Origin: CAZNVB01 sp964651495
Lineage (GTDB): Bacteria > Acidobacteriota > Aminicenantia > Aminicenantales > UBA8522
Assembly: GCA_964651495.1 (NCBI GenBank)
Contig: CAZYWP010000001.1
Span: forward strand, 1 to 64,000
DNA: 64,000 nt
Direction of reading: 5' to 3'
Shown here: piece after piece, positions 52,001 to 62,456 of the stretch
Numbering within the stretch: position 1 is the first letter of the stretch
How the letters are laid out: each line of letters starts with the position of its first letter
Translations under genes and position numbers: made by a program
The notes under the pieces: generated by a model
The model's input: the letters and a program-made list of their open reading frames with translations, nothing else
What the model was told of the DNA's origin: nothing
The model's database searches: none

Positions 52001-52068
52001 GCATTGCGACGGCTTCGACGGTCGCGGGCGCCAGAAAAAGAATCTATACTGACCGCCCCGATCGCACG

Positions 52069-53535
52069 CTACTCCGACTTGATTTCCTCCCCAGTCATCG
52101 GGTCCCTCAGGTTTATCCGATGGACTTTCCCGAATTTGTCCAGCGGACCCGCGAGCTTGTCGCCGCCCTTGTTGCAGGGTTCCCAATCGCCGACGATCAT
52201 GATGGCCATCTTGTCGGGATGGATGTATTTATTGGCCACCTCCATGACTTTTTCTTTGGTCACGCTCTGGACCCTGCTCCGGTAGTTTTTATAATAATCC
52301 ATGGGTTTCCCGGTCATCTCCAGGTTGGCGAAATTGGCCATGGTCGCCTGCGGCGACTGGAAGTTATCGGAGAAGCTTTCCAGGTAATAGTTGATCGCGG
52401 TCTCCATCTCGTCTTCAGAAACAGCCTCTTTCCGGATTCTTTCCATCTCCGCTAAAATCAAAGAGATCGCGTATCCGACCGTGGCCGACTTGGTCTGGAC
52501 GTAGCCGGAAAACGTGCCCGGGAATCCCCAGGTGTAGGTGAACCGGCTGCCCTGATTGTATGACAGGCCTTCATCCGACCGCACTTTTGTGGTGATCCGT
52601 GAAGTGAAGCTCCCACCGCCGAGGATGAAGTTCATCACCTGGACGGCATAGTAGTCGGGGTTGGTGTCCTCGATGCCCAGGTGGCCGAGGCTGATGTAGC
52701 CCTGGTTGATCGCCTTCTGAATGAAGTAAACACCCGGTTCAACCGGGAGGAACTGTCTGGAGAACGTCGGCATGGTCAGCGTTTTATTCTTCCAGTTGGC
52801 AATGATCTTGTTGATTTTGCTTTTCAGCCCGGTCGTGTTGAAATCGCCGGCGGCCGTTAGGATGATATTCTTGGGGAAAAAGAATTGACTATGAAAAGCT
52901 TTGAGGTCGGCGGCGGCGATGCCCTCGTATGTTTTCCGGGTCGGTTGCCAGGTCAGGGGATGATCGCCGTACAGGAGACGCGCACCTTCGCGTGAGAGAA
53001 CGGTGCTGGGCTGGTCGTTCGCCTGCCTGAGCTGTTCGATCAGCCGGGCCTTGCTGAGCAGGACGGCGGCTTCTCTGAATTCCGGGTTCATCAGGACATC
53101 GAAGAAGATACCTAGCCCCTCGTCAAGGTCTTTGCTCAGGACGGAAAGCGAGAGCGTGGCCGTGCGGTCGCTGACCAAGAAAGAGAGAGTGCCGCCGAGG
53201 AAGTCAATCCGCTCTTCGATGATGCTGCCGTCCGTGGTTTTTGTGCCGCCTTTGATCAGAGTGTCGCCCATCAGCGGCCCCATGCCCGCCTTTTCTTTGG
53301 GAACATAAAGGTTCCCGAAGTTGACCAGGGCGGAAATAGAGGCGAGCGGCAGGCTGTGGTCTTCCTGGATATACGCCCGGAGGCCGTTGGCCAGCGGTGT
53401 GCGGAACACTTTGGGGTCGGGCGGCTCGAATTTGAGGGGGGGAAATTTCAGGTCGGAGGGTTTCTCCACCTGGCTGAACCCGGTTCCCAGGCCCAGAAAC
53501 AAGGCCGCGATGATCAGGCACAGTGTTTTTTTCAA
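52069..53535 (-). CDS. secreted M16-family peptidase homologue without HxxEH (non-catalytic partner)
   Basis: 488 residues with signal peptide MKKTLCLIIAALFLGLGTG. The fold segments of M16 are present (ANGLRAYIQEDHSLPLASISAL, GGGSFTSRI, LSYNQGSRF). The zinc motif is missing: the place of HxxEH reads GMGPLMGDTLIKGG. The C-terminal R/Y-type substrate-binding segment is kept. It overlaps the next gene upstream by 4 bases (53532-53535). Such proteins form heterodimers with a catalytic M16 chain. Confidence 0.93.
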   Translation of the reverse strand: MKKTLCLIIAALFLGLGTGFSQVEKPSDLKFPPLKFEPPDPKVFRTPLANGLRAYIQEDHSLPLASISALVNFGNLYVPKEKAGMGPLMGDTLIKGGTKTTDGSIIEERIDFLGGTLSFLVSDRTATLSLSVLSKDLDEGLGIFFDVLMNPEFREAAVLLSKARLIEQLRQANDQPSTVLSREGARLLYGDHPLTWQPTRKTYEGIAAADLKAFHSQFFFPKNIILTAAGDFNTTGLKSKINKIIANWKNKTLTMPTFSRQFLPVEPGVYFIQKAINQGYISLGHLGIEDTNPDYYAVQVMNFILGGGSFTSRITTKVRSDEGLSYNQGSRFTYTWGFPGTFSGYVQTKSATVGYAISLILAEMERIRKEAVSEDEMETAINYYLESFSDNFQSPQATMANFANLEMTGKPMDYYKNYRSRVQSVTKEKVMEVANKYIHPDKMAIMIVGDWEPCNKGGDKLAGPLDKFGKVHRINLRDPMTGEEIKSE

Positions 53536-55064
53536 GGCTGTCCTCCTTCCCTTCCCCCCATCTTCCTCTTGTAGATGGCTGTAAGGCTGTTGTCCTTAAC
53601 GAAATATTTCGCCGCCACACGCCTGACATCCTCGCTGGTCATCTTTTTCAGCCCATCGAGGTCGGCGAGGATTGACTTCCAGCCGCGGTTAAGCTCGGCC
53701 CGGCCGACGCGGGAGGCCAGCCCCATCGAGCTCTGCAGGCTGCGGAGGAACATAGCTTCGGAGCGGTTTTTGGCCTTCTGGATCTCTTCCGGAGTCAGGC
53801 CGTCCTTTTTGATTTTTTCCACCTCGGCCCAGATCTCTTTTTCCAGCGTCTCGGGCTGAACGCCCTTATCAAGCCGCGGCATGGCGCTGAACTGGAAGGC
53901 TCCGACATACCATTGCGGCCGGCTGAAGGCAGAGGCGTTGACCGCCATTTCTTTTTCCTTGACCAGGATTTTATAGAGCCGTCCTGTGCCTCCTCCTCCC
54001 CCGCGCCCGCGGAAACCTCCGCCGCCCGCGCCGAGCGCATCGGCGAGGACCGCGAGCGGTCCCGTATCCGGATGGCCGTCCGGCGGCGTGTGGAACATCA
54101 TCTGAAGACTGGTTGGCGCGGGCCCTTCCCCGTAGAGACGCTTTTCGCTGTACTGCGCCGGCTCGGAGGTCCTGATCGGCTCGACATCGGGCCCCTTCGG
54201 GATTCGGCCGAAATACATCTCGGCCAGGGCGATGATATTGGTAGGATTGACATCTCCAACGTAAATGGCCACCGCATTATTGGGGATGTAATATTTGTCA
54301 TGGAACTCGCTCATATCCTGCTTGGTGAACTTGCGCAGGTCGTCCATCCAGCCGATGACGTCCCAATGGTAAGGCGAAGCGGCGTAGAAAGCAGCGTTAA
54401 CCTGTTCGCTGAAGAAATATCCGGGCCTGTTCTCGCTCAGCCGCCGCTCTTCCATAACGACGTCTTTCTCCGAGTAAAACTCCCGGAACTGGGCGCTCAT
54501 CATCCGGTCGGATTCGAGGAGCATCTGCAGCTCGACCTTGTTCGAGGGAAGCGTGACGTAATAACCCGTGACCTCATTAGAGGTCGAGGCGTTGAGTCCC
54601 GTTCCTCCGTTCTTCATATACAGCTCCCATAACTGGTCCTTGATGATGTACTTTTTTTCCGCCTTCACGAGCTCATCCACCTCTTTTTGCCACTGGGCGA
54701 TTTTCTCGCTGTCGCCGCCGTCGGGATTCCAGTATTTTTCGCGGTAGATCTTATCCATCAGCCCGTCGATCTGCCGGTCGATGGCGCCGTCCGCCTCGAA
54801 ATCCGTCACGCCCATCATTTTCGTTCCTTTGAACATCATATGCTCATGAACATGGGCGATTCCGGTGATGCCGGGACGCTCGTTGATCGAGCCCACCTTG
54901 AAGTAGACGTGACATACCACGCGGGGTACGCCGGGAGTCTTGATCATCAGGATCTTCATCCCGTTTGCCAGCGTGTGCTCTTTGACGTCGAGAGTGACCT
55001 CGGCGGAAAAAGCTGAAAACGCCAGGACAATAAAAACAAAGATCAGTGTCCAGGTCCTTTTCAT
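53532..55064 (-). CDS. secreted M16-family zinc peptidase, catalytic
   Basis: About 510 residues from ATG 55064, which follows GGAGG and starts a signal peptide (TWTLIFVFIVLAFSAFSA). The inverted zinc motif HVHEH is intact, with the downstream Glu in EERRLSENRPG. A Gly-rich linker (GAGGGGFRGRGGGGGTG) lies near residue 370. It degrades peptides in the periplasm with its partner encoded downstream. Confidence 0.95.
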   Translation of the reverse strand: MKRTWTLIFVFIVLAFSAFSAEVTLDVKEHTLANGMKILMIKTPGVPRVVCHVYFKVGSINERPGITGIAHVHEHMMFKGTKMMGVTDFEADGAIDRQIDGLMDKIYREKYWNPDGGDSEKIAQWQKEVDELVKAEKKYIIKDQLWELYMKNGGTGLNASTSNEVTGYYVTLPSNKVELQMLLESDRMMSAQFREFYSEKDVVMEERRLSENRPGYFFSEQVNAAFYAASPYHWDVIGWMDDLRKFTKQDMSEFHDKYYIPNNAVAIYVGDVNPTNIIALAEMYFGRIPKGPDVEPIRTSEPAQYSEKRLYGEGPAPTSLQMMFHTPPDGHPDTGPLAVLADALGAGGGGFRGRGGGGGTGRLYKILVKEKEMAVNASAFSRPQWYVGAFQFSAMPRLDKGVQPETLEKEIWAEVEKIKKDGLTPEEIQKAKNRSEAMFLRSLQSSMGLASRVGRAELNRGWKSILADLDGLKKMTSEDVRRVAAKYFVKDNSLTAIYKRKMGGREGGQP

Positions 55065-55286
55065 TCGGCCTCCTTTCATAGGCAGGATTATACGGAGAAA
55101 CAGACGCCGCATTCAACGATAATTATTGTACCAAAGCGAGAACGGAAAGGATACCGTTACTCCAGCGGCCGGCGTGGTATTCCCACTTTTTGTCAACCCG
55201 AGACAAAAATCGTCAGGATGACCGCCAAAAAGCCCAACGATGACTCTTTAATTCATTTAATATCAGTTAGTTAATTTAGAATGCAA

Positions 55287-55302
55287 TGGCATAAAAATTG
55301 CA
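55287..55302 (+). promoter_or_regulatory. sigma-54 (-24/-12) promoter of the pilin-like gene
   Basis: TGGCAT-AAAAA-TTGCA matches the RpoN consensus and spacing. The expected start near 55313 gives a 34-base leader to ATG 55347, with AAAGGA at 55334-55339. Confidence 0.8.
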
Positions 55303-55346
55303 TTAAGATCGGTGCCGAGTTAAAGATATTCTGAAAGGATAGTCCT

Positions 55347-55904
55347 ATGTTCGTTAAAAATAAGGGTTTTACCCTGATTGAGTTGTTGATCGTCGTCGCT
55401 ATCATCGGCATCCTCTCCTCGCTCCTCATCCCCAACGTCCTGACCGCCCTGCAGAAAACGCATCAGAAAAGCACGATGCGCGATATCGCCACGATTGCCA
55501 CCGCTTCTGTCAACTACATTACCGAACGCGGCAACTGGAATGGGGTCATCCAAAACGGACCGATTACCCCGCAAAACGATTTTGTCCTGGCCATCTCTCC
55601 TTTTTTTGTCAAGACCTTTACCATCACCGATCACTGGGGAACATCATTCGACGCCTATATGGGGAAAGATGCGGTGGAAAATGCGGTCGCGGGAATTCCG
55701 GCCGGCGAAGTGGCCGGAGATGACTTCATCATCGCTTCCCGTGGGAGGGACGGGCAAGAAGGGCCGACCTACACGACGTACGACCCGGCGAACCCGGATG
55801 CGAGCATCTATCCTGTTTTGAGAATGGCCGATTTTGATGAGGACTTAGTCAATTGGAACGGCAGCTGGATCATCGCACCCCGGGTTTCCAAGCCGTCTTC
55901 TTAA
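55347..55904 (+). CDS. type IV pilin / type II secretion pseudopilin-like protein
   Basis: 185 residues. The prepilin cleavage motif KNKGFTLIELLIVVAIIGIL occupies residues 4-23, with Glu+5 in the mature chain; an N-terminal hydrophobic helix follows. The globular part is short and has no typical disulfide-bonded loop. The gene stands alone, without pilus assembly genes, convergent with the manC-like gene, and has its own sigma-54 promoter, as pilA genes often do. Confidence 0.9.
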   Translation: MFVKNKGFTLIELLIVVAIIGILSSLLIPNVLTALQKTHQKSTMRDIATIATASVNYITERGNWNGVIQNGPITPQNDFVLAISPFFVKTFTITDHWGTSFDAYMGKDAVENAVAGIPAGEVAGDDFIIASRGRDGQEGPTYTTYDPANPDASIYPVLRMADFDEDLVNWNGSWIIAPRVSKPSS

Positions 55905-55984
55905 GCGGGCCGGTTGTGCCCTCGTCCGGGGAATCAACCCGAAGAGCATTCTCTCTTACGGAAGCGCCATCTACTCCGTCCACT

Positions 55985-57079
55985 TTACAGATACTTTTTC
56001 CCGCCCCGTTTTCTAAGGCTTTCGATGATGTCTTTGACCGCCTGGTCCCGCTCTTTGCAGCAGATGAGGAGGGCATCCTCGGTGTCCACCACGATGATGT
56101 CATCCAGGCCGACCACCGCCGCCATCCTGCGGGGGCTGTAAATCAAGCAGCGGCGAGCGTCCAGGACGAGGCTCTCCCCGCGGATGGAATTCCCCGCTTC
56201 GTCTTTCGGCCAGATATCGGCTAAGGCTGCCCAGGAGCCGACGTCCGACCAGCCGAAATCGCCCTCGTTCATCAACACGCCCCGTGCCCGCTCCATCAAG
56301 GCATAGTCAATCGAAGTGGCCGGGATTTCCCGAAAGACGCGGCCGATTTCAGCCCGGTCTTTTTTTCCGAGTGCCTTGAGAATCCTCTGCCAGAAGGGAT
56401 AAAAATCCGGCGCATGCTGTTTCAGCTTCCGGGCAAAGACATCGGCGCGCCAGATGAACATCCCCGAATTCCAGGCATGCCTCCCCTGCCGCAGGAATTT
56501 CCTGGCCCGTTCGATGTCCGGCTTCTCTTTGAACCGGAGCACCGGACAAAACACCTCGTCCTTGATCCGCAACGTGTTCCTACTCGAATAATGGATATAG
56601 CCGAACCCGGTTGCCGGGAAGGTGGGGGGTATCCCGAAGGTCACGATCACCTCGCCCCCGGACGCCGCCTCGGCGGCCGCGACGAGTTTGCGGCGAAAAA
56701 CGTCCGGCCTGGCGATCAGATGGTCGGCCGGCAGGGCGAACACCACCGCCCCCGGGTCTTGGCGATAGACCCGGGCCGTGGCCAGGATCAAGGATGCGGC
56801 CGTATTCCGGCTCATGGGCTCGACCAGAACATGGCGAGCCGGCAGACCCGGGACCAGGCTTCTGATCATCGCCGCCTGGGACCGGTTTGAAATCGTATAA
56901 ATCGATTCATACGGCAGGAGCGGCAGGAGCCGTTCGACCGTTTCCACAATCATCGGCCTCGGCGTGGCGATGGGCAAAAACTGCTTCGGCCGGGAGCGCC
57001 GGCTGAGCGGCCAGAACCGGGTGCCGCTGCCCCCGGCCATGATCACGGCCCGCATCTGCGGCCGCTCTGTTCCGCTCAT
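55985..57079 (-). CDS. manC: mannose-1-phosphate guanylyltransferase
   Basis: 364 residues. The nucleotidyltransferase signature GGSGTRFWPLS and the RPKQFLPI segment are at the N-terminus, and FGIPPTFPATGFGYI follows. There is no C-terminal mannose-6-phosphate isomerase domain, so this is the short type. It makes GDP-mannose. The ATG overlaps the upstream mutase stop by 4 bases. It is the last gene of the Kdo/mannose operon. Confidence 0.95.
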   Translation of the reverse strand: MSGTERPQMRAVIMAGGSGTRFWPLSRRSRPKQFLPIATPRPMIVETVERLLPLLPYESIYTISNRSQAAMIRSLVPGLPARHVLVEPMSRNTAASLILATARVYRQDPGAVVFALPADHLIARPDVFRRKLVAAAEAASGGEVIVTFGIPPTFPATGFGYIHYSSRNTLRIKDEVFCPVLRFKEKPDIERARKFLRQGRHAWNSGMFIWRADVFARKLKQHAPDFYPFWQRILKALGKKDRAEIGRVFREIPATSIDYALMERARGVLMNEGDFGWSDVGSWAALADIWPKDEAGNSIRGESLVLDARRCLIYSPRRMAAVVGLDDIIVVDTEDALLICCKERDQAVKDIIESLRKRGGKKYL

Positions 57080-58446
57080 GTGTTCTCCAGCCCCTTGATC
57101 GCTCTCTCCACCGCCTTGCCGACTTCCTTCCTGATTGCCTCCAGGTCTTCCGGAGTGTCGGCCTCGTAGCGTAGGACCAGGGCAGCCTGCGTGTTCGAGG
57201 CGCGGACGAGGCCCCAGCCCCGGGGAAAACTCACCCGAATCCCGTCGATATCGACGAGGGGATATTTCCTGGCCAGCTCTTTCTTAACCTCATCCACGAT
57301 TTTGAATTTGACCTCGTCGGAGGCGTAGATCCGGATCTCCGGCGTGTAATATGTCTTGGGCAGGTCGCTCATCATCTGCGAAAGCTTGCGGCCTGAACGG
57401 GAGAGGATCTCGGCCAGGCGCGCCGAGGAATATATGGCGTCGTCAAACCCGAAATACCGGTCGGCGAAAAAGATATGCCCGCTCATCTCGCCGGCCAGGA
57501 GCGCGTGCTCCTCTTTTATTTTCTTTTTGATCAAGGAATGTCCTGTTTTCCACATGACGGGCCGTCCGCCGAGCTTGGCGATCTCCTCATAAAGAAGCTT
57601 GGACGCCTTGACCTCCGAGATCACGGCCGCGCCCGGGTTGGCCGGGAGGATGTCCCGGGAAAAGACGATCATCAACTGGTCGCCCCAGAGCAGGTTTCCC
57701 CGGTCGTCCACGACCCCGATCCGGTCGCCGTCGCCGTCATACCCGACGCCGAAGTCGGCTCCAGTCTCGCTCACTTTCTTGATCAGGTCTTCCATGGCCT
57801 CGGGCAGGGTGGGGTCGGGATGGTGGTTGGGAAAGGTGCCGTCCGGCTCGCAGTAGAGTTCCACGACCTCACAGCCCAGCTTCCTGAAGATCGGCACCGC
57901 AACAAACCCCGCCGTGCCGTTGCCGGCATCCAGGACGACTTTCACTCTCCCCGCCATTCTGATGTTCCCCAAGACATAATTTTCGTAATCCGGGATAATG
58001 TCATAGGCTGAACGCTTCCCGGCCTCGTCCTGGATGATCGTCCTGTCCTTCAGAATTCTGTAAACCTCCTGGATGGTCTCCCCGTACAGCGTTTCCTCCC
58101 CTGCCATCATCTTGAACCCATTGTATTCCGGCGGGTTATGTGAGCCGGTGATCATTACGGCCGCCTCCTTTTTCTTGTAGAAGACGGCAAAATAGAGAAG
58201 CGGAGTCGGGACAACACCGAGGTCGACGACGCTGCATCCGCTGGACAGAAGCCCCCGGGTGATCGCTTCCGCATAGGCCGGCGAGCTCAGACGGACATCC
58301 CGGCCCAGCGCCACTTCCTTTTTCCCCCGCCGGCGAAAGTAGGTCCCGATTCCCCGGCCCAGGAACTCGACGAACTCGGGAGTCAGGTCTTTGTCGACGA
58401 TTCCCCGGATGTCGTATTCGCGGAAGATTTTTGAGTTGATGTCCAT
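57076..58446 (-). CDS. manB: phosphomannomutase/phosphoglucomutase
   Basis: 456 residues. The active-site Ser is in ITGSHNPPEYNG near residue 100, the metal loop in GYDGDGDRIG near 240, and the sugar-binding loop in AGEMSGHIFF near 320; the C-terminal phosphate site is SNTQAALVLRYEA. It interconverts the 6- and 1-phosphates of mannose or glucose for the next enzyme. Confidence 0.95.
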   Translation of the reverse strand: MDINSKIFREYDIRGIVDKDLTPEFVEFLGRGIGTYFRRRGKKEVALGRDVRLSSPAYAEAITRGLLSSGCSVVDLGVVPTPLLYFAVFYKKKEAAVMITGSHNPPEYNGFKMMAGEETLYGETIQEVYRILKDRTIIQDEAGKRSAYDIIPDYENYVLGNIRMAGRVKVVLDAGNGTAGFVAVPIFRKLGCEVVELYCEPDGTFPNHHPDPTLPEAMEDLIKKVSETGADFGVGYDGDGDRIGVVDDRGNLLWGDQLMIVFSRDILPANPGAAVISEVKASKLLYEEIAKLGGRPVMWKTGHSLIKKKIKEEHALLAGEMSGHIFFADRYFGFDDAIYSSARLAEILSRSGRKLSQMMSDLPKTYYTPEIRIYASDEVKFKIVDEVKKELARKYPLVDIDGIRVSFPRGWGLVRASNTQAALVLRYEADTPEDLEAIRKEVGKAVERAIKGLENT

Positions 58447-58495
58447 GATGCTCTCCCTGCTGAATCTCCGTCCGCCCGCGCCTTACGCCCGCCTC

Positions 58496-59059
58496 TCAAG
58501 GCGTTCTGCCGAACAACTCCTTGACCTTTTGCTCGACCAAGCCCCATTTTTCCTGGGAGGCGAGGATGTATTCAATGAACTCGCGGACCGCCCCACGCCC
58601 TCCCCTTTCCCGGCAGACGAAATGGCTGTGCTTCTTCACTTCCGGATGGGCGTCGGCCACGGCGGCGGCCAGCCCGACCGACTTGATGACCTCGAGGTCC
58701 CCGAGGTCATCCCCGATATAGGCGACTTCTTCGGCCGCCAGTTGATGCCGCATCAGGATCTCGTCGAACACCCGCTTCTTATCGAGGATTCCCTGGTGGA
58801 GCTCATCGATCCTCAATTTCTCCGCCCGCTTTTCCAAAGCCCGGGAGGTCTTGCCGCTGATGATCCCGGTTTTGAGACCGGCTAGGTGGGCCAGGAGAAT
58901 TCCCAGGCCGTCCTTGACATTATAAGATTTGATTTCCTCGCCGTCGGGCAGGACCAACAGGATTCCGTCCGTAAGAGTCCCGTCCACGTCCATGAGCAGC
59001 ATCTTCACCGCCCGGGCCCGTCTTTTGCGGTCGCTTTTCAAAACAGCTCCGTCCGCCAT
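58496..59059 (-). CDS. kdsC: Kdo-8-phosphate phosphatase
   Basis: 187 residues, HAD superfamily. The nucleophile motif is LMDVDGTLTDG, the second motif ISGKTSRALEKRA and the Mg-binding motif YIGDDLGDLEVI. Cap-less small size and the position next to kdsD fit KdsC. It overlaps the kdsD stop by 22 bases; a start at 59002 is possible. Confidence 0.93.
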   Translation of the reverse strand: MADGAVLKSDRKRRARAVKMLLMDVDGTLTDGILLVLPDGEEIKSYNVKDGLGILLAHLAGLKTGIISGKTSRALEKRAEKLRIDELHQGILDKKRVFDEILMRHQLAAEEVAYIGDDLGDLEVIKSVGLAAAVADAHPEVKKHSHFVCRERGGRGAVREFIEYILASQEKWGLVEQKVKELFGRTP

Positions 59060-60009
59060 AAGTCGTGGAGGTGGATGATCCCCTCCACTTGGCCGTCAGC
59101 GCTCCTGATCACCAGCGAGGTGATTTTCTTCTTCTCCATCAGGTTCAGGGCTTCGGCGGCCAACCCTTCCCTGTCGATGGTGATCGGGGTTGAGGTCATG
59201 ATTTCGCCGGCCGTCTTCTGGAAAATTCTTTCCCTGTGTTTTCTCATCATCCGGCGCAGGTCGCCGTCCGTGATGATCCCGAGGAGCCTCCTTTTCCCGT
59301 CCACGACACACGTCATTCCCAGTCTCTTCCCCGTCATTTCCTCAACGACCTCGATCATGGGCGTGTTCTCGAGAACCCGGGGGATTTCTTCCCCTGTATG
59401 CATGAGCGTTCCCACCCGGAGCAATTTTTTTCCGAGCTGGCCCTTGGGATGGAAAAAGGCGTAATCTTTCTCCCCGAATCCCTTTTTCCTCATAAGCGCG
59501 ATGGCCAAGGCGTCTCCCAGGGCCAGGGCCGCTGTCGTGCTGGCCGTCGGCACCAGGCCCCCGGGCTCCGCCTCGCGTTCCACCCCGGCATCGAGGACGA
59601 TATCGCTGTACCGGGCGATTTTCGAGTTCTTCGCTCCCGTGATGGTGATCAGCTTAACTCCGATCCTCTTGATGAAGTCCAGGAGGCCGACGATCTCTTT
59701 GGTCTCTCCGCTATAGGAGACCGCCAGGATGACATCGTCCTTGAGGATCATCCCCAAGTCGCCGTGTCCGGCCTCCGCCGGATGGATAAACATAGCCGGG
59801 GTCCCGCAGCTTGCCAGCGTCGCCGTTATTTTCCGCCCGATCAGGCCCGATTTCCCCATGCCAATGACGATCACCCGGGCCTTGATGCCGGCCAGAAGGT
59901 CGACCGCCTTGACAAAATTATCGTCCAGCCTGGGGACGAGCGCGGCCACCGCCCCGCTCTCAATCTCCAGGACCTCTCTGCCGGTCTTGATGATCTCGTT
60001 TTTCTTCAT
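59038..60009 (-). CDS. kdsD: D-arabinose-5-phosphate isomerase
   Basis: 323 residues. An N-terminal SIS domain has VIGMGKSGLIGRKITATLAS and SYSGETKEI, and two CBS domains follow (MHTGEEIPRVLENTPM, IMTSTPITIDREG). This makes the ribulose-5-P to arabinose-5-P step of Kdo synthesis. CBS domains may bind nucleotides. Confidence 0.96.
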   Translation of the reverse strand: MKKNEIIKTGREVLEIESGAVAALVPRLDDNFVKAVDLLAGIKARVIVIGMGKSGLIGRKITATLASCGTPAMFIHPAEAGHGDLGMILKDDVILAVSYSGETKEIVGLLDFIKRIGVKLITITGAKNSKIARYSDIVLDAGVEREAEPGGLVPTASTTAALALGDALAIALMRKKGFGEKDYAFFHPKGQLGKKLLRVGTLMHTGEEIPRVLENTPMIEVVEEMTGKRLGMTCVVDGKRRLLGIITDGDLRRMMRKHRERIFQKTAGEIMTSTPITIDREGLAAEALNLMEKKKITSLVIRSADGQVEGIIHLHDLWRTELF

Positions 60010-60022
60010 CGCGCCGTCACTC

Positions 60023-60877
60023 TCAATCGAAATTGTCTTCCTGAATGGCCTGCTTAATCCGCAAAGCGGACCTCAGGATATCTTCTAATTTATTTATTAT
60101 CAATGAATTAGGTCCGTCCGAGAGGGCCATTTCCGGACGGTCGTGGACTTCCAGGAAGAGGCCGTCCACCCCGGCCGCCGCGCCGGCCCTGACCATGACC
60201 GGAACGAATCCGGCCTCGCCCCCGGACGTCTCTCCCCTGCCCCCGGGCCGCTGGACGATATGGGTGGCATCGAGGACAACCGGAAATCCCCATTGTTTCA
60301 TGATCGGGACCGAGCGAACATCGAAGACCAGGTTATTGTAGCCGAAAAACGTTCCTCTTTCGGTCAGCATGAGGCGGTCATTGCCCTGAGCAAGAGCCTT
60401 ATCGACCGCATTCCGCATTTCCTGGGGCGAGAGGAATTGGCCCTTCTTGAGGTTGAGGGGTTTTTGAGTCTGGGCCGCGGCGACGATCAGGTCCGTCTGG
60501 CGGCAGAGAAAAGCGGGGATCTGGATGATGTCAAGAACCTCGGCCGCCTTCTCCACTTGTGAAGTCTCGTGCACGTCCGACAGAACCGCCACCCCGATCT
60601 CTTGCTTAACCCGTCGCAGAATGGCCAGCCCCTTTTCCAGACCGGGCCCGCGGTAGGATTTGAGCGACGACCGGTTGGCCTTGTCGTAGGAGGCCTTGAA
60701 TATGAACGCCAGCCCGAGCTTGGCGCAGACCGACTTGGCCTCCCGCGCCAGGAGGAGCGCGTGCTCTTCGCTTTCGATGACGCACGGGCCGGCGATGAGG
60801 AAGAGAGGCGCTGCCCCTCCGACTACCACCCCCTCACCGATTTTTATTTCTCTTGGTCCTTTTGTTGCGGTAGGCAT
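60023..60877 (-). CDS. kdsA: 3-deoxy-8-phosphooctulonate (Kdo-8-P) synthase
   Basis: 284 residues. The phosphoenolpyruvate-binding [12 protein letters not shown] segment and [11 protein letters not shown] are at the start, followed by [24 protein letters not shown] and the C-terminal [15 protein letters not shown]. It condenses arabinose-5-P with PEP. The start overlaps the pyrG stop by 44 bases, the longest overlap in the operon. Confidence 0.97.
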   Translation of the reverse strand: MPTATKGPREIKIGEGVVVGGAAPLFLIAGPCVIESEEHALLLAREAKSVCAKLGLAFIFKASYDKANRSSLKSYRGPGLEKGLAILRRVKQEIGVAVLSDVHETSQVEKAAEVLDIIQIPAFLCRQTDLIVAAAQTQKPLNLKKGQFLSPQEMRNAVDKALAQGNDRLMLTERGTFFGYNNLVFDVRSVPIMKQWGFPVVLDATHIVQRPGGRGETSGGEAGFVPVMVRAGAAAGVDGLFLEVHDRPEMALSDGPNSLIINKLEDILRSALRIKQAIQEDNFD

Positions 60878-62456
60878 AACTGGCTCCGATGAATGCTTTG
60901 AACAGAGGATGCGCCTTGAGCGGCTTGGACTTGAATTCCGGGTGAAACTGGCAGCCCAGGAACCAGGGATGGTCTTTGATCTCGATGATTTCGACGAGGT
61001 TGTGCTTGGGGTTGCGCCCGATGAAGGATAGACCCGCCCTGGCCAGCCGATCCTCGTAAGCCGGGTTGAATTCGTAGCGGTGGCGATGGCGCTCCAAAAC
61101 TAGAGTTTTCCGATAGGTTTGATAGGCAAAGGACTTTTTTTCCAGCTCGCACACGTATTCGCCCAGCCTCATTGTCCCGCCGATATCGTGGTCCGGGCTG
61201 AGCTCCCGCCAGAGGAAAAATACTTTGTGCGGGGTGTGAGAGTCGAATTCCGTGCTGTTGGCGCCGGCCAGGCCGGCCGCGTGCCGGGCAAACTCGATCG
61301 TGGCGCACTGCATGCCCAGGCAAATGCCGAAATATGGCACTTTATTTTCCCGGGCATAGGTGACGGCCCGGATCTTGCCTTCGATTCCCCGGATGCCGAA
61401 TCCGCCGGGCACCAGAATCCCGTCTTTATCTTTGAGCACCTCGTGGAGTTCGCACTTCTCCAGGTTCTCGGCCTCGATCCACGAAATATTGACTTTGAGT
61501 CCGTGGACCAGCCCTCCGTGAATCAGGGCCTCTTTCAGGCTCAGATAGGAATCCTGCAGGCCGGCATACTTGCCCACCAGGCCGATGGTCACCTCGTCCT
61601 TCAGGCGCTTCATCCTGTTCACCATGGTTTTCCATGGACCCAGGTGTCTATCCTTGGGGGGCAGGTTGAGCTTCTTGAGGATGTATGTATCCAGGCCTTC
61701 CGCCGCGTAGATCAGCGGAATCTCATAAATATTGTCCACATCCTTGGCCGTGATCACGGCCTCCAGCGGAACGTTGGTGAAGAGCGATATTTTGCCCTTG
61801 ATCTCCGGGGTTAAGAAGCGGTCGGTCCGGCACAGAATGATATCCGGCTGAATGCCGATGGCCCGCAGCTCCTTGACACTGTGTTGGGTCGGCTTGGTCT
61901 TGAGCTCTCCTGAAGTTCTGATGTAGGGAACAAGAGTCAGGTGAACAAAGAGCACGTTCTCCGGTCCCAGCGTCAGGCGCATCTGCCGCGTCGCTTCGAG
62001 AAAAGGGAGGCTTTCGATGTCGCCGACCGTGCCCCCGATCTCGACGATGACGATATCGTTGTCGTCCGAGACAGCCAGGAACGCATTCTTGATCTCATCC
62101 GTCACCTGGGGAATCACCTGAACCGTCTTGCCCAGAAACTCGCCTTTGCGTTCCTTCCGGATGATCGACTCATAGATCTTGCCCGCCGTCCAGTTGTGCG
62201 CCTTGGTTGTTCGTGTCGACGTAAATCGTTCATAATGGCCGAGATCCAGGTCCGTCTCGGCTCCGTCGTCGGTGACGTAAACCTCGCCGTGCTGGTACGG
62301 GCTCATGGTCCCGGGGTCAACGTTGAGGTACGGGTCGAACTTCTGCAGGGTGATCTTGAAGTCGTGGCTCTCCAGAAGCCGCCCGATCGAGGCGGCGGCT
62401 ATCCCTTTCCCCAGAGCGGAAAGAACTCCTCCCGTCACAAAAATATATTTGGTCAT
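60834..62456 (-). CDS. pyrG: CTP synthase
   Basis: About 540 residues from 62456, where ATG overlaps the kdsB stop as ATGA and the conserved [18 protein letters not shown] begins; a longer frame upstream has no homology. The synthetase domain is followed by a class I glutaminase with the nucleophile in [10 protein letters not shown]. It supplies CTP for KdsB, which explains its place in this operon. Confidence 0.97.
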   Translation of the reverse strand: MTKYIFVTGGVLSALGKGIAAASIGRLLESHDFKITLQKFDPYLNVDPGTMSPYQHGEVYVTDDGAETDLDLGHYERFTSTRTTKAHNWTAGKIYESIIRKERKGEFLGKTVQVIPQVTDEIKNAFLAVSDDNDIVIVEIGGTVGDIESLPFLEATRQMRLTLGPENVLFVHLTLVPYIRTSGELKTKPTQHSVKELRAIGIQPDIILCRTDRFLTPEIKGKISLFTNVPLEAVITAKDVDNIYEIPLIYAAEGLDTYILKKLNLPPKDRHLGPWKTMVNRMKRLKDEVTIGLVGKYAGLQDSYLSLKEALIHGGLVHGLKVNISWIEAENLEKCELHEVLKDKDGILVPGGFGIRGIEGKIRAVTYARENKVPYFGICLGMQCATIEFARHAAGLAGANSTEFDSHTPHKVFFLWRELSPDHDIGGTMRLGEYVCELEKKSFAYQTYRKTLVLERHRHRYEFNPAYEDRLARAGLSFIGRNPKHNLVEIIEIKDHPWFLGCQFHPEFKSKPLKAHPLFKAFIGASYAYRNKRTKRNKNR

